Assembly (NCBI RefSeq): GCF_003319185.1
Contig: NZ_QOHJ01000001.1
Location: forward strand, 310,001-374,000
Direction of reading: 5' to 3'
Origin: Blastococcus sp. TF02A-30
Lineage (GTDB): Bacteria; Actinomycetota; Actinomycetes; Mycobacteriales; Geodermatophilaceae
DNA: 64,000 bases
Shown here: piece after piece, positions 16,196 through 23,005 of the stretch
How the letters are laid out: the number at the start of each line of letters is the position of its first letter
Numbering within the stretch: position 1 is the first letter of the stretch
Position numbers and translations under genes: made by a program
Notes under the pieces: model-generated
Databases searched by the model: none
Told to the model about the DNA's origin: nothing
The model's input: only the letters and a program-made list of their open reading frames with translations

Positions 16196-16774
16196 ATGAC
16201 CACAGCCGCCGTCGTCCTGGCCGCCGGGGGCGGCCGCCGCTACGGGATGCCCAAGGCCCTCGTCGAGTTCGAGGGGAGCCTGCTGGTCGAGCGGGCGGTG
16301 CGGACGGCGCGGGCGGCCTGCGACGTCGTGCTCGTCGTGCTCGGTGCGCAGGCGCTCGACGTCTGGCGCACCGCCGACCTCACCGGCGCCACCGTGCTCG
16401 CGAACGCGGAGTGGGAGACCGGCATGGCCTCCTCCCTGCGCACCGGGCTGGAGGGCCTGCGGGGGTTCCCCGGCACGGTCGACGCCGCGCTCATCACCCT
16501 CGTGGACATGCCGGGCATGACCCCGGCGGCGCTGGCCGCCGTCGCCGCGCACGCCGCGCCGGGCGCCCTCGCGGTCGCCACCTACGACGGCGTCCGCAGC
16601 CACCCGGTGCTGCTGGGCCGTGAGCACTGGGCCGGCGTCATCGGGAGCGCGACCGGCGACGAGGGCGCCCGCCGGTACCTCGCCGAGCACGAGGTGACCG
16701 AGGTCGACTGCACCGGTCTGGCCGATCCGGCCGACCTCGACGTCCCGCCGCCCGGGGTACCGTCGGCGCCGTGA
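16196..16774 (+). CDS. MocA-like nucleotidyltransferase (molybdopterin cytidylyltransferase)
   Basis: A 192-residue NTP-transferase of the MobA/MocA group. It has the nucleotide-binding loop VVLAAGGGRRYGMPKAL at the N-terminus, ETGMASSLRTGLEGL in the middle, and the metal-binding Asp in LITLVDMPGMT near 105. MocA enzymes attach CMP to molybdopterin, giving the MCD cofactor used by CO-dehydrogenase-type molybdenum hydroxylases. That matches the coxSLM genes at 52 kb, so MocA activity is preferred over MobA (GMP), but this is inference. The stop overlaps the GTG of moaE by four bases. Confidence 0.85.
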   Translation: MTTAAVVLAAGGGRRYGMPKALVEFEGSLLVERAVRTARAACDVVLVVLGAQALDVWRTADLTGATVLANAEWETGMASSLRTGLEGLRGFPGTVDAALITLVDMPGMTPAALAAVAAHAAPGALAVATYDGVRSHPVLLGREHWAGVIGSATGDEGARRYLAEHEVTEVDCTGLADPADLDVPPPGVPSAP

Positions 16775-17196
16775 TCGCCAGCCCGATGATCGCCCGAGTC
16801 GTCGACGCGCCGCTGTCGGTCGCCGAGCACGAGGAGGCCGTCGCCGACAAGGCCGCCGGCGCCGTCGTCAGCTTCTCCGGGGTGGTCCGCGACCACGACG
16901 GCGGCCGCTCGGTCGCCGAGCTGGAGTACGTGGGCCACCCGACCGCCGAGCAGGTCATCCGGGAGCTGGCCGAGGAGTTCGCGGCCCGCGAGGACGTGCA
17001 CGCCATCGCGGTCAGCCACCGGATCGGGCTGCTGGGCATCGGCGACGTGGCACTGGCCTGCGCGGTCAGCGCCTCGCACCGCGGTCAGGCGTTCGCGGCC
17101 TGCGCGGAGCTCGTCGACGAGGTGAAGAAGCGGCTGCCGATCTGGAAGCGGCAGGTCTTCACCGACGGCGAGGAGGAGTGGGTCGCCTGCCCCTGA
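16771..17196 (+). CDS. moaE: Molybdopterin synthase large subunit MoaE
   Basis: A 141-residue catalytic subunit of molybdopterin synthase, which inserts two dithiolene sulfurs into cyclic pyranopterin monophosphate using thiocarboxylated MoaD. Signatures are GAVVSFSGVVRDHDGGRSVAELEYVGHP, the ISHRIG-like AVSHRIGLLGIGDVALACAVSASHR, and the catalytic KKRLPIWKRQVF with two conserved Lys. It is the last gene of the forward molybdenum operon. Its partner MoaD is encoded about 770 bases on, on the other strand. Confidence 0.95.
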   Translation: MIASPMIARVVDAPLSVAEHEEAVADKAAGAVVSFSGVVRDHDGGRSVAELEYVGHPTAEQVIRELAEEFAAREDVHAIAVSHRIGLLGIGDVALACAVSASHRGQAFAACAELVDEVKKRLPIWKRQVFTDGEEEWVACP

Positions 17197-17211
17197 CCGG
17201 GCGTCCCCTGA

Positions 17212-17706
17212 TCACGTCAGGGGCTCCGGGAGCGGAGGCGGGTCCATGCCGGCCGCCATCAGCGTGCTCAGCATCCGGGCCGCTGCCTCGATGACGGACA
17301 GCTCACGGACCGCGCTGCGCGGCTTGGCCCGGTAGGCGACGCCGCAGAGCGTGCCGAACAGCTCGCCGTCGCGGGTGACCAGCGGGATGCCGACGTAGGC
17401 CGCGATGTCCTGGAGCGGCCCGGTGGTCCGGGACGCGTAGGCCGGCACCGCGGCCGTCACGGTCGCCAGCCGCGGCGCGGTCCCCTCGACCATCTGCCGG
17501 CAGAAGCTGTCCGCCCACGGCAGCACCAGCCCCGGCCGCACCGAGTCGGGCGGTTCGGCCAGCAGGACCACCTGCCGGCCGTCGACCACCTGGGTCACCA
17601 TCCACAGGTCCCAGCCGACGTGCTCGTGCAGGAAGCGCAGCGCTCCCTCCGCGGCCGAGCACCAGTCCGGCCACGGGGCCATGTCGCTGATCCCTTCCGG
17701 AACCAT
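17212..17706 (-). CDS. GAF domain protein
   Basis: A 164-residue stand-alone GAF sensor domain. It shows the fold from ALRFLHEHVGWDLWMVTQV through PWADSFCRQMV to DIAAYVGIPLVTRDGELFGTLCGV, a typical GAF ligand-pocket pattern. No kinase, GGDEF or HTH domain is attached, so it probably works through a partner or as a regulator of unknown input. The ATG at 17706 is chosen; in-frame upstream codons would add an Arg-rich extension. It is convergent with moaE, 15 bases apart. Confidence 0.75.
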   Translation of the reverse strand: MVPEGISDMAPWPDWCSAAEGALRFLHEHVGWDLWMVTQVVDGRQVVLLAEPPDSVRPGLVLPWADSFCRQMVEGTAPRLATVTAAVPAYASRTTGPLQDIAAYVGIPLVTRDGELFGTLCGVAYRAKPRSAVRELSVIEAAARMLSTLMAAGMDPPPLPEPLT

Positions 17707-17755
17707 GTCGACCGTTGTTCCCCGCGGCGCCCCCGCCCAACCGCGGACCCGGCGG

Positions 17756-17959
17756 TCAGCGCGCGCCGGCGAGCCCGTCGTCGTCGGAGCGGTGCGGGTG
17801 CTCCCGGCGCTCCAGCGCCTCTTCCTCGGCCTCCGCCTCGGCGATGTGCGCCTCGCCGGCGGCGGTGGCCGCGGCATCGCCGTGGGACTCGCCGTACACC
17901 TGCTCGGCCCGGCCGAGCAGCTCCTCCGCCTTGGCCTTGGCCTTCTCGAAGATGCTCAT
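17756..17959 (-). CDS. Small charged helical protein
   Basis: A 67-residue, strongly charged protein (SIFEKAKAKAEELLGRAEQVYGE then Ala/Glu-rich). It is predicted to be mostly amphipathic helix. It resembles CsbD-like or MT0933-like small proteins only in composition and N-terminal pattern, so no family is claimed. It starts 4 bases after the moaD stop on the same strand, so it is probably cotranscribed with moaA and moaD. Confidence 0.6.
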   Translation of the reverse strand: MSIFEKAKAKAEELLGRAEQVYGESHGDAAATAAGEAHIAEAEAEEEALERREHPHRSDDDGLAGAR

Positions 17960-17963
17960 GCGC

Positions 17964-18233
17964 TCAGCCTCCTGCGAACGGGGGCAGCACGTCCACCACG
18001 GCGCCCGGCGTCAGGGCCAACGCCCGGTCGCGGGTCGTGGTTCCGTCGACCAGGAACGAGCACGCCGTCAGCACCCGCTCCAGCCGCTCGCCGTGGTCGG
18101 CCACGATCTGCCCGACCAGCTCGTCGAGCGAGCCGGCCTCGCGCTGCTCGGTGTCGACGCCGGAGGCCGCGCGGGCCCCGGCGAAGTAGCGCACGGTGAC
18201 GGTCGCCGGGGTGGCGGGGCGGGTGGACGACAC
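17964..18233 (-). CDS. moaD: Molybdopterin synthase sulfur carrier subunit MoaD
   Basis: An 89-residue ubiquitin-like ThiS/MoaD protein. It has VTVRYFAGARAASGVD at the N-terminal strand pair, SLDELVGQIVADHGERLERVLTACSFLVDG in the middle, and the essential C-terminal Gly-Gly (LPPFAGG) that is adenylated and thiocarboxylated. It is slightly longer than usual because of a polar N-terminal leader. It lies 3 bases downstream of moaA on the same strand. Confidence 0.93.
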   Translation of the reverse strand: MSSTRPATPATVTVRYFAGARAASGVDTEQREAGSLDELVGQIVADHGERLERVLTACSFLVDGTTTRDRALALTPGAVVDVLPPFAGG

Positions 18234-18236
18234 CGC

Positions 18237-19292
18237 TCAGCCCCCGATCGCCGACATGGGGCGGCTGGGCTGCAGGAAGCTGGGGTCGTCGATGCCGTGG
18301 CCGGGCAGCTTGCCCAGGGTCGCGATCCGCCACCGGTCGGCCAGCTCCTGGTCGGTGGCGCCCTCGCGCAGCGGCGTCCGCAGGTCGGACTCCTCGCGGG
18401 CGAACAGGCAGTTGCGCACCTGGCCGTCGGCGGTGAGCCGGGTCCGGTCGCAGGCGCCGCAGAACGAGCGGGTCACCGAGGCGATGACGCCGACCGTCGC
18501 CGGGCCGCCGTCGACCAGCCAGCGCTCCGCCGGCGCCGAGCCGCGCTCCTCGGAGTCCGGCGTCAGCGCGAACCGGGCCGAGAGCCGCTCGAGGATGTCC
18601 TCGGCGGTGACCATGCGGCCCCGGGTCCAGGCGTGGTGCGCGTCCAGCGGCATCTGCTCGATGAAGCGCAGCTGGTAGCCGTGCTCCACGCAGAACTCCA
18701 GCAGCGGGACGGCGTCGACGTCGTTGAGGCCGTGCAGCAGGACGGCGTTGACCTTGACCGGGGTCAGCCCGGCCGCCTGCGCCGCCGCCAGCCCGGCCAG
18801 GACGTCGTCGAGCCGGTCGCGGTGGGTGAGCTGCTTGAAGCGGTCGCGGTCGAGGGTGTCGAGGCTGACGTTGATCCGGTCGAGCCCGGCCTCCGCCAGC
18901 GCCGGCGCCATCCGCGACAGGCCGATCGCGTTCGTCGTGAGGCTCACCTCGGGTCGCGGCCGCAGCGCGGTCGCCGCCGCCACGATCCCCGGCAGGCCGG
19001 GCCGCAGCAGCGGCTCGCCGCCGGTGAAGCGGACCTCGCGGATGCCCAGCTGCTCGACGCCGATGCGCACCAGCCGGACGACCTCGTCGTCGGTGAGCTG
19101 CTCCACCTTGGGCAGCCACTGGAGGCCCTCGGGCGGCATGCAGTAGGTGCAGCGCAGGTTGCAGCGGTCGGTGAGCGACACGCGGAGGTCGGTGGCCACC
19201 CGGCCGTGCCGGTCGACCAGCCCGCCGGACCCGGGGGCGGGCACCGGGTCGGCGCGGCGCACCACCGGATCGGGGAGCTCGGCGCCGGTCAT
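18237..19292 (-). CDS. moaA: GTP 3',8-cyclase MoaA
   Basis: A 351-residue radical SAM enzyme that starts molybdopterin synthesis by cyclising GTP. The N-terminal cluster motif CNLRCTYC (CxxxCxxC) is near 45. The SAM-region FTGGEPLLRPGLP, SLTTNAIGL and NVSLDTLD follow. The C-terminal cluster motif is CGACDRTRLTADGQVRNCLF (CxxCx13C) near 275-295. It ends in the required Gly-Gly (MSAIGG). MoaC and MogA are not in the window, so they must be elsewhere. It is divergent from the MFS gene downstream. Confidence 0.96.
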   Translation of the reverse strand: MTGAELPDPVVRRADPVPAPGSGGLVDRHGRVATDLRVSLTDRCNLRCTYCMPPEGLQWLPKVEQLTDDEVVRLVRIGVEQLGIREVRFTGGEPLLRPGLPGIVAAATALRPRPEVSLTTNAIGLSRMAPALAEAGLDRINVSLDTLDRDRFKQLTHRDRLDDVLAGLAAAQAAGLTPVKVNAVLLHGLNDVDAVPLLEFCVEHGYQLRFIEQMPLDAHHAWTRGRMVTAEDILERLSARFALTPDSEERGSAPAERWLVDGGPATVGVIASVTRSFCGACDRTRLTADGQVRNCLFAREESDLRTPLREGATDQELADRWRIATLGKLPGHGIDDPSFLQPSRPMSAIGG

Positions 19293-19405
19293 GGCCCGAA
19301 TGTAGCCGCGCGGACGACGAAACGCGGTGCCGCCGTCCACCCGGCCGCGGCTAGGCTCGCGCCGCCACCCGAGAGCCCGGCGGAGCACGAGACCCGCACT
19401 CGCCC

Positions 19406-20683
19406 GTGGCCAGGAAGCGCGAGAAGCCCGTGTTCCCCCGCAAGCTGTTCGGTCCCTACCTGCGCCTGTTCGCCGTTCCCGGCGCCCTCGCCTTCTCCGC
19501 CGCCGGCTGGGTGGGCCGCCTCCCGGCCCCCATGCTGGGTCTGGGCGCGGTCCTCCTGGTGGAGGGCGAGACCGGCAGCTACGGCGTGGCCGGCGCGGTG
19601 TCGGGCACCCTGGCGCTGAGCTTCGCGCTCGCCGGCCCGCAGTGGGCGCGGGCGATGGACCGCCGGGGCCAGGGCCCCGTGCTGCGGGTCGCCATGGTCG
19701 GCCTGCTGCTGGCGGGGATCGCGTTCGTCACCGCGGTCGAGGTCGGTGCCCCGCGGTGGAGCTGGTTCGCGCTCGCCGCGCTCACCGGCGGTTTCGGGCC
19801 GAACATCGGCTCGATGGTGCGGGCGCGCTGGTCCGCCGCGCTGGACCGGGAGGGCACGCAGACCGCCTACGCCTTCGAGGCCGTCGCCGACGAGGTGGTC
19901 TTCGTGCTCGGCCCGCCCCTGGTCACGCTGCTGGCGACGCTGATCGCCCCGCCGGTCGGCTTCCTCACCGGCATCGTCTCCGGCGTCGTCGGCGGCTTCT
20001 GGCTCTCCGGGCTGCGCGCGACCGAGCCGCCGCTGCACCCGGTCGACGACGCCGCGCCCCGCAGGCGCCGGTCGGTGCTGACCCCGGCGCTGCTGGTCGT
20101 CACGGTCACCTACCTGGCGGTGGGCACCGTGTTCGGCGCGATCGACGTCGTCGTCGTCGGGTTCGCCGAGCACGAGGGCGCGCAGGCGCTGTCCGGCCTG
20201 GTGCTGGCGGTGTTCGCGGGCGGCAGCCTGGTCGCCGGGCTCGCCTACGGCCTGGCGAAGCTGCCCGGCACGCTGGCCCAGCGCTTCGTCGGGACGGCGC
20301 TCGCCTTCGCACTGGCCGCGCAGCTGCTGTGGGGCGTCGGCTCGCTGCCGGTGCTGGTCGCCTGCGGGTTCCTCGCCGGGCTGACCATCGCACCGGTGCT
20401 GGTCTCGGGAACCTCGCTGGTCGAGTCGCGCGTCGCCCCCGGCGTGCTGACCGAGTCGCTGGCGTGGACGATCACCGGGCTCACCGTCGGTGTCACGGCC
20501 GGCTCGGCGCTGGCCGGGGCCGCCGTCGACGCGTGGGGCGCCGAGGAGGCCTTCGCCGTCCCCGCGACGGCGGCGGCGATGGCCGCCGTGCTCGCGCTGC
20601 TCGGGGCGCCGTTGCTGCGCTCCCGCGACGCGGCCGAGGGCTCTCCTGCCGCGACCTTGGTTGAGGACCGCATCAACGGGTAG
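19406..20683 (+). CDS. MFS transporter
   Basis: A 425-residue major facilitator protein with about 12 hydrophobic segments. After a basic N-terminus (ARKREKPVFPRKLF) come YLRLFAVPGALAFSAAGWVGRLP, a cytoplasmic loop RAMDRRGQGPVLR between helices 2 and 3, and a charged middle loop (APRRRRS) separating the two six-helix halves. It is of the drug/metabolite exporter kind; substrate unknown. It is 113 bases from moaA, in the opposite direction. Confidence 0.85.
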   Translation: MARKREKPVFPRKLFGPYLRLFAVPGALAFSAAGWVGRLPAPMLGLGAVLLVEGETGSYGVAGAVSGTLALSFALAGPQWARAMDRRGQGPVLRVAMVGLLLAGIAFVTAVEVGAPRWSWFALAALTGGFGPNIGSMVRARWSAALDREGTQTAYAFEAVADEVVFVLGPPLVTLLATLIAPPVGFLTGIVSGVVGGFWLSGLRATEPPLHPVDDAAPRRRRSVLTPALLVVTVTYLAVGTVFGAIDVVVVGFAEHEGAQALSGLVLAVFAGGSLVAGLAYGLAKLPGTLAQRFVGTALAFALAAQLLWGVGSLPVLVACGFLAGLTIAPVLVSGTSLVESRVAPGVLTESLAWTITGLTVGVTAGSALAGAAVDAWGAEEAFAVPATAAAMAAVLALLGAPLLRSRDAAEGSPAATLVEDRING

Positions 20684-20758
20684 GGCGCGACGGGCCGGTT
20701 GTGCACCGCCGATCGCGGCGGCCCCGGCTCTCCCCCCGACCGTGGAAAGGACATCCCT

Positions 20759-21604
20759 GTGGCTTCTGCCCCAGTGCCCGGCATCGCCCTCAACAACGGC
20801 GTCGAGATCCCGCAGCTCGGTTTCGGCGTCTACCAGGTCCCGCCGGAGGACACCGCCGACGTCGTCGCCCAGGCGCTCGAGGTCGGCTACCGGCACATCG
20901 ACACCGCCGAGATGTACGGCAACGAGAAGGGTGTCGGCGAGGCGATCGCCCGCTCCGGCCTCGACCGCGCCGAGGTCTTCGTCACCAGCAAGCTCAACAA
21001 CGGCTTCCACCGCCGGGACGACGCCCTGCGCGCGTTCGACCGGACGCTGGCCGACCTCGGCCTCGAGCAGCTCGACCTGTTCCTCATCCACTGGCCGCTG
21101 CCGGGCATCGACGTCGACTACGTCGAGACCTGGAAGGCGATGGAGGAGATCTACCGGTCCGGCCGCTGCCGCGCGATCGGCGTCTCGAACTTCAACCCGC
21201 ACCACCTGAACCGGCTGTTCGACGAGACCGAGGTGGTCCCGGCGGTCAACCAGATCGAGGTGCACCCCTACCTCGCGCAGGACGACGTCCGCGCCTTCGA
21301 CGCCCAGCACGGCATCGTCACCGAGGCGTGGTCGCCCATCGCGCAGGGCAAGGTCCTCGACGACCCGGCGATCACCGCGATCGCCGAGCGGGTGGGCCGG
21401 ACCCCGGCGCAGGTCGTGCTCCGCTGGCACGTCCAGCGCGGCGACGTCGTCTTCCCGAAGTCCGTGTCCCGCGAACGCATGGCGCAGAACTTCGCGCTGT
21501 TCGACTTCGAGCTGGGCCAGGACGACATGGCCACGCTGACCGGGCTGGACCGCGCCGAGCGCACCGGACCCGATCCCGACACCTTCAACTACATCCCCGG
21601 CTGA
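20759..21604 (+). CDS. Aldo/keto reductase
   Basis: A 281-residue NADPH-dependent TIM-barrel reductase. It shows LNNGVEIPQLGFGVYQVP, GYRHIDTAEMYGNEKGVGEAI (catalytic Asp and Tyr), FVTSKL (catalytic Lys), LDLFLIHWP (catalytic His), AIGVSNFNPHHL, and VNQIEVHPYL. This composition matches the 2,5-diketo-D-gluconate reductase/prostaglandin synthase subgroup (AKR5-like), whose members reduce many small carbonyls. The GTG start has GGAAAGG upstream. A strong hairpin follows the stop. Confidence 0.92.
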   Translation: MASAPVPGIALNNGVEIPQLGFGVYQVPPEDTADVVAQALEVGYRHIDTAEMYGNEKGVGEAIARSGLDRAEVFVTSKLNNGFHRRDDALRAFDRTLADLGLEQLDLFLIHWPLPGIDVDYVETWKAMEEIYRSGRCRAIGVSNFNPHHLNRLFDETEVVPAVNQIEVHPYLAQDDVRAFDAQHGIVTEAWSPIAQGKVLDDPAITAIAERVGRTPAQVVLRWHVQRGDVVFPKSVSRERMAQNFALFDFELGQDDMATLTGLDRAERTGPDPDTFNYIPG

Positions 21605-21611
21605 ACCACCC

Positions 21612-21648
21612 CGAACGGGCCCGTCCGCGCCGCGGACGGGACCGTTCG
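21612..21648. terminator. Hairpin terminator after aldo/keto reductase
   Basis: Inverted repeat of 18 bp per arm with a single mismatch (CGAACGG..CCCGTCCGCG and its complement) and almost no loop. It starts 8 bases after the aldo/keto reductase stop and ends about 55 bases before the PadR gene. Confidence 0.8.
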
Positions 21649-21683
21649 CGTGTCGGTGCCTAGACGCTGGACGTGGGCATACC

Positions 21684-21697
21684 GAGTATGCATACTC
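21684..21697. promoter_or_regulatory. Probable PadR operator (palindrome GAGTATGCATACTC)
   Basis: Perfect 14-bp, AT-rich palindrome in otherwise GC-rich DNA, 7 bases upstream of the PadR start codon. Neighbouring half-sites GCATAC and GTATCC lie on either side. The position suggests autoregulation of the PadR-ABC transporter operon. Confidence 0.6.
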
Positions 21698-21704
21698 CGT
21701 ATCC

Positions 21705-22280
21705 ATGTCCATCCGACACGGTCTGCTCGCGCTCCTGGAGCGCGGTCCCCGCCACGGCTACCAGCTGCGCGCCGAGTTCGACGCTGCCACCGGAGCCACC
21801 TGGCCGCTGAACGTCGGGCAGGTCTACTCGACCCTCGACCGGCTCGAGCGCGACGGCCTCGTCGCCCAGGACGGCGACCCCGATCCCGACGGCCGCATCG
21901 CCTACCGGCTGACCGACACCGGGCACGCCGAGGTGCGCGGCTGGTTCGCCTCCCCGGTCAGCCCCAAGGGCGCGCCGCGCGACGAGCTGGCCATCAAGCT
22001 GGCGCTGGCCGTGACGACGCCGGGCGTCGACGTCCTCTCCGTCGTCCAGACGCAGCGGACCGGCACGATGACCGCGCTGCAGGAGCTCACCCGGCTGAAG
22101 ACCCGCGCAGCCGGCGACGACCTCGCCTGGTCGCTGGTGCTCGACTCGCTGGTCTTCCGCGCCGAGGCCGAGATCCGCTGGCTGGACCACTGCGAGGCGC
22201 GCGTCGCGCGGGCCGCCGCCGCCCGTCCGCAGAACGCCGTCGTCCCTGTCTCCACGACCGGTCCGGCGGTGCGGCGGTGA
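21705..22280 (+). CDS. PadR-family transcriptional regulator
   Basis: A 191-residue winged-helix regulator. The N-terminal PadR domain reads LLALLERGPRHGYQLRAEFD..TGATWPLNVGQVYSTLDRLERDGLV followed by AYRLTDTGHAEVRGWF. The C-terminal half is the helical dimerisation domain (VirR-like). It heads an operon with an ABC exporter, starting inside a GTGA overlap with the ATPase gene. PadR-ABC sets are typically drug- or lipid-responsive, with the regulator repressing its own operon. The AT-rich palindrome just upstream is the likely operator. Confidence 0.92.
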   Translation: MSIRHGLLALLERGPRHGYQLRAEFDAATGATWPLNVGQVYSTLDRLERDGLVAQDGDPDPDGRIAYRLTDTGHAEVRGWFASPVSPKGAPRDELAIKLALAVTTPGVDVLSVVQTQRTGTMTALQELTRLKTRAAGDDLAWSLVLDSLVFRAEAEIRWLDHCEARVARAAAARPQNAVVPVSTTGPAVRR

Positions 22281-23005
22281 GCGCCCCGGTGCTGGTCCTG
22301 TCCGGCGTCACCCGCGAGCACCGGCAGGGCGACACGGTCGTGCACGCGCTGCGCGGCGTGGACCTCGCGGTGCACCCCGGCGAGCTGGTGGCGGTCATGG
22401 GCCCCTCGGGGTCGGGCAAGTCCACGCTGCTGCACGTCGCCGGCGGGCTCGACACCCCCACCGCCGGCCGGGTGCTGGTCGAGGACCGCGACCTCGCCGA
22501 GCTGTCGGCCGCCCAGGTGGCCGCCGTCCGCCGGCGCAGCATCGGGTACGTCTTCCAGGACCTCAACCTGCTGCCCTCGCTCACCGCGCTGGAGAACGTC
22601 TCGCTGCCGCTGGAGCTCGACGGCACCCGCGGCGGGCTCGCCCGGCGGGCGGCCCGCGACGCGCTGGACGAGGTCGGTGTCGGCCACCTCGCCGGGCGCT
22701 TCCCCGACGACATGTCCGGCGGCCAGCAGCAGCGGGTGGCGATCGCCCGCGCGCTGGTGGGGCCGCGCCGGCTGCTCCTCGCCGACGAGCCCACCGGGGC
22801 GCTGGACTCCACCACCGGCGAGGAGGTGCTGCGCGTGCTCCGCGCCCGCTGCGAGGCCGGCGCCGCCGGCGTCCTCGTCACGCACGAGGCCCGGCACGCC
22901 GCGTGGGCCGACCGGGTGGTCTTCCTGCGCGACGGCGTCGTGGTCGACCAGAGCGGCCCGGCCGCGGGGGCGGAGTCGCTGCTGACCGCCGGCGGCGGGG
23001 CGTGA
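22277..23005 (+). CDS. ABC transporter ATP-binding protein (MacB/LolD type)
   Basis: A 242-residue ATPase for a FtsX-type exporter. Walker A is GPSGSGKSTLLHVAGGLD, the Q-loop region FQDLNLLPSLTALENVSLPLELD, signature MSGGQQQRVAIARALV, Walker B LLLADEPTGALD, and H-loop VTHEARHA. The Q-D-L-N-L-L-P-S-L-T-A pattern is typical of the LolD/MacB group. It pairs with the permease that follows, overlapping it by four bases. Confidence 0.93.
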   Translation: MSAPVLVLSGVTREHRQGDTVVHALRGVDLAVHPGELVAVMGPSGSGKSTLLHVAGGLDTPTAGRVLVEDRDLAELSAAQVAAVRRRSIGYVFQDLNLLPSLTALENVSLPLELDGTRGGLARRAARDALDEVGVGHLAGRFPDDMSGGQQQRVAIARALVGPRRLLLADEPTGALDSTTGEEVLRVLRARCEAGAAGVLVTHEARHAAWADRVVFLRDGVVVDQSGPAAGAESLLTAGGGA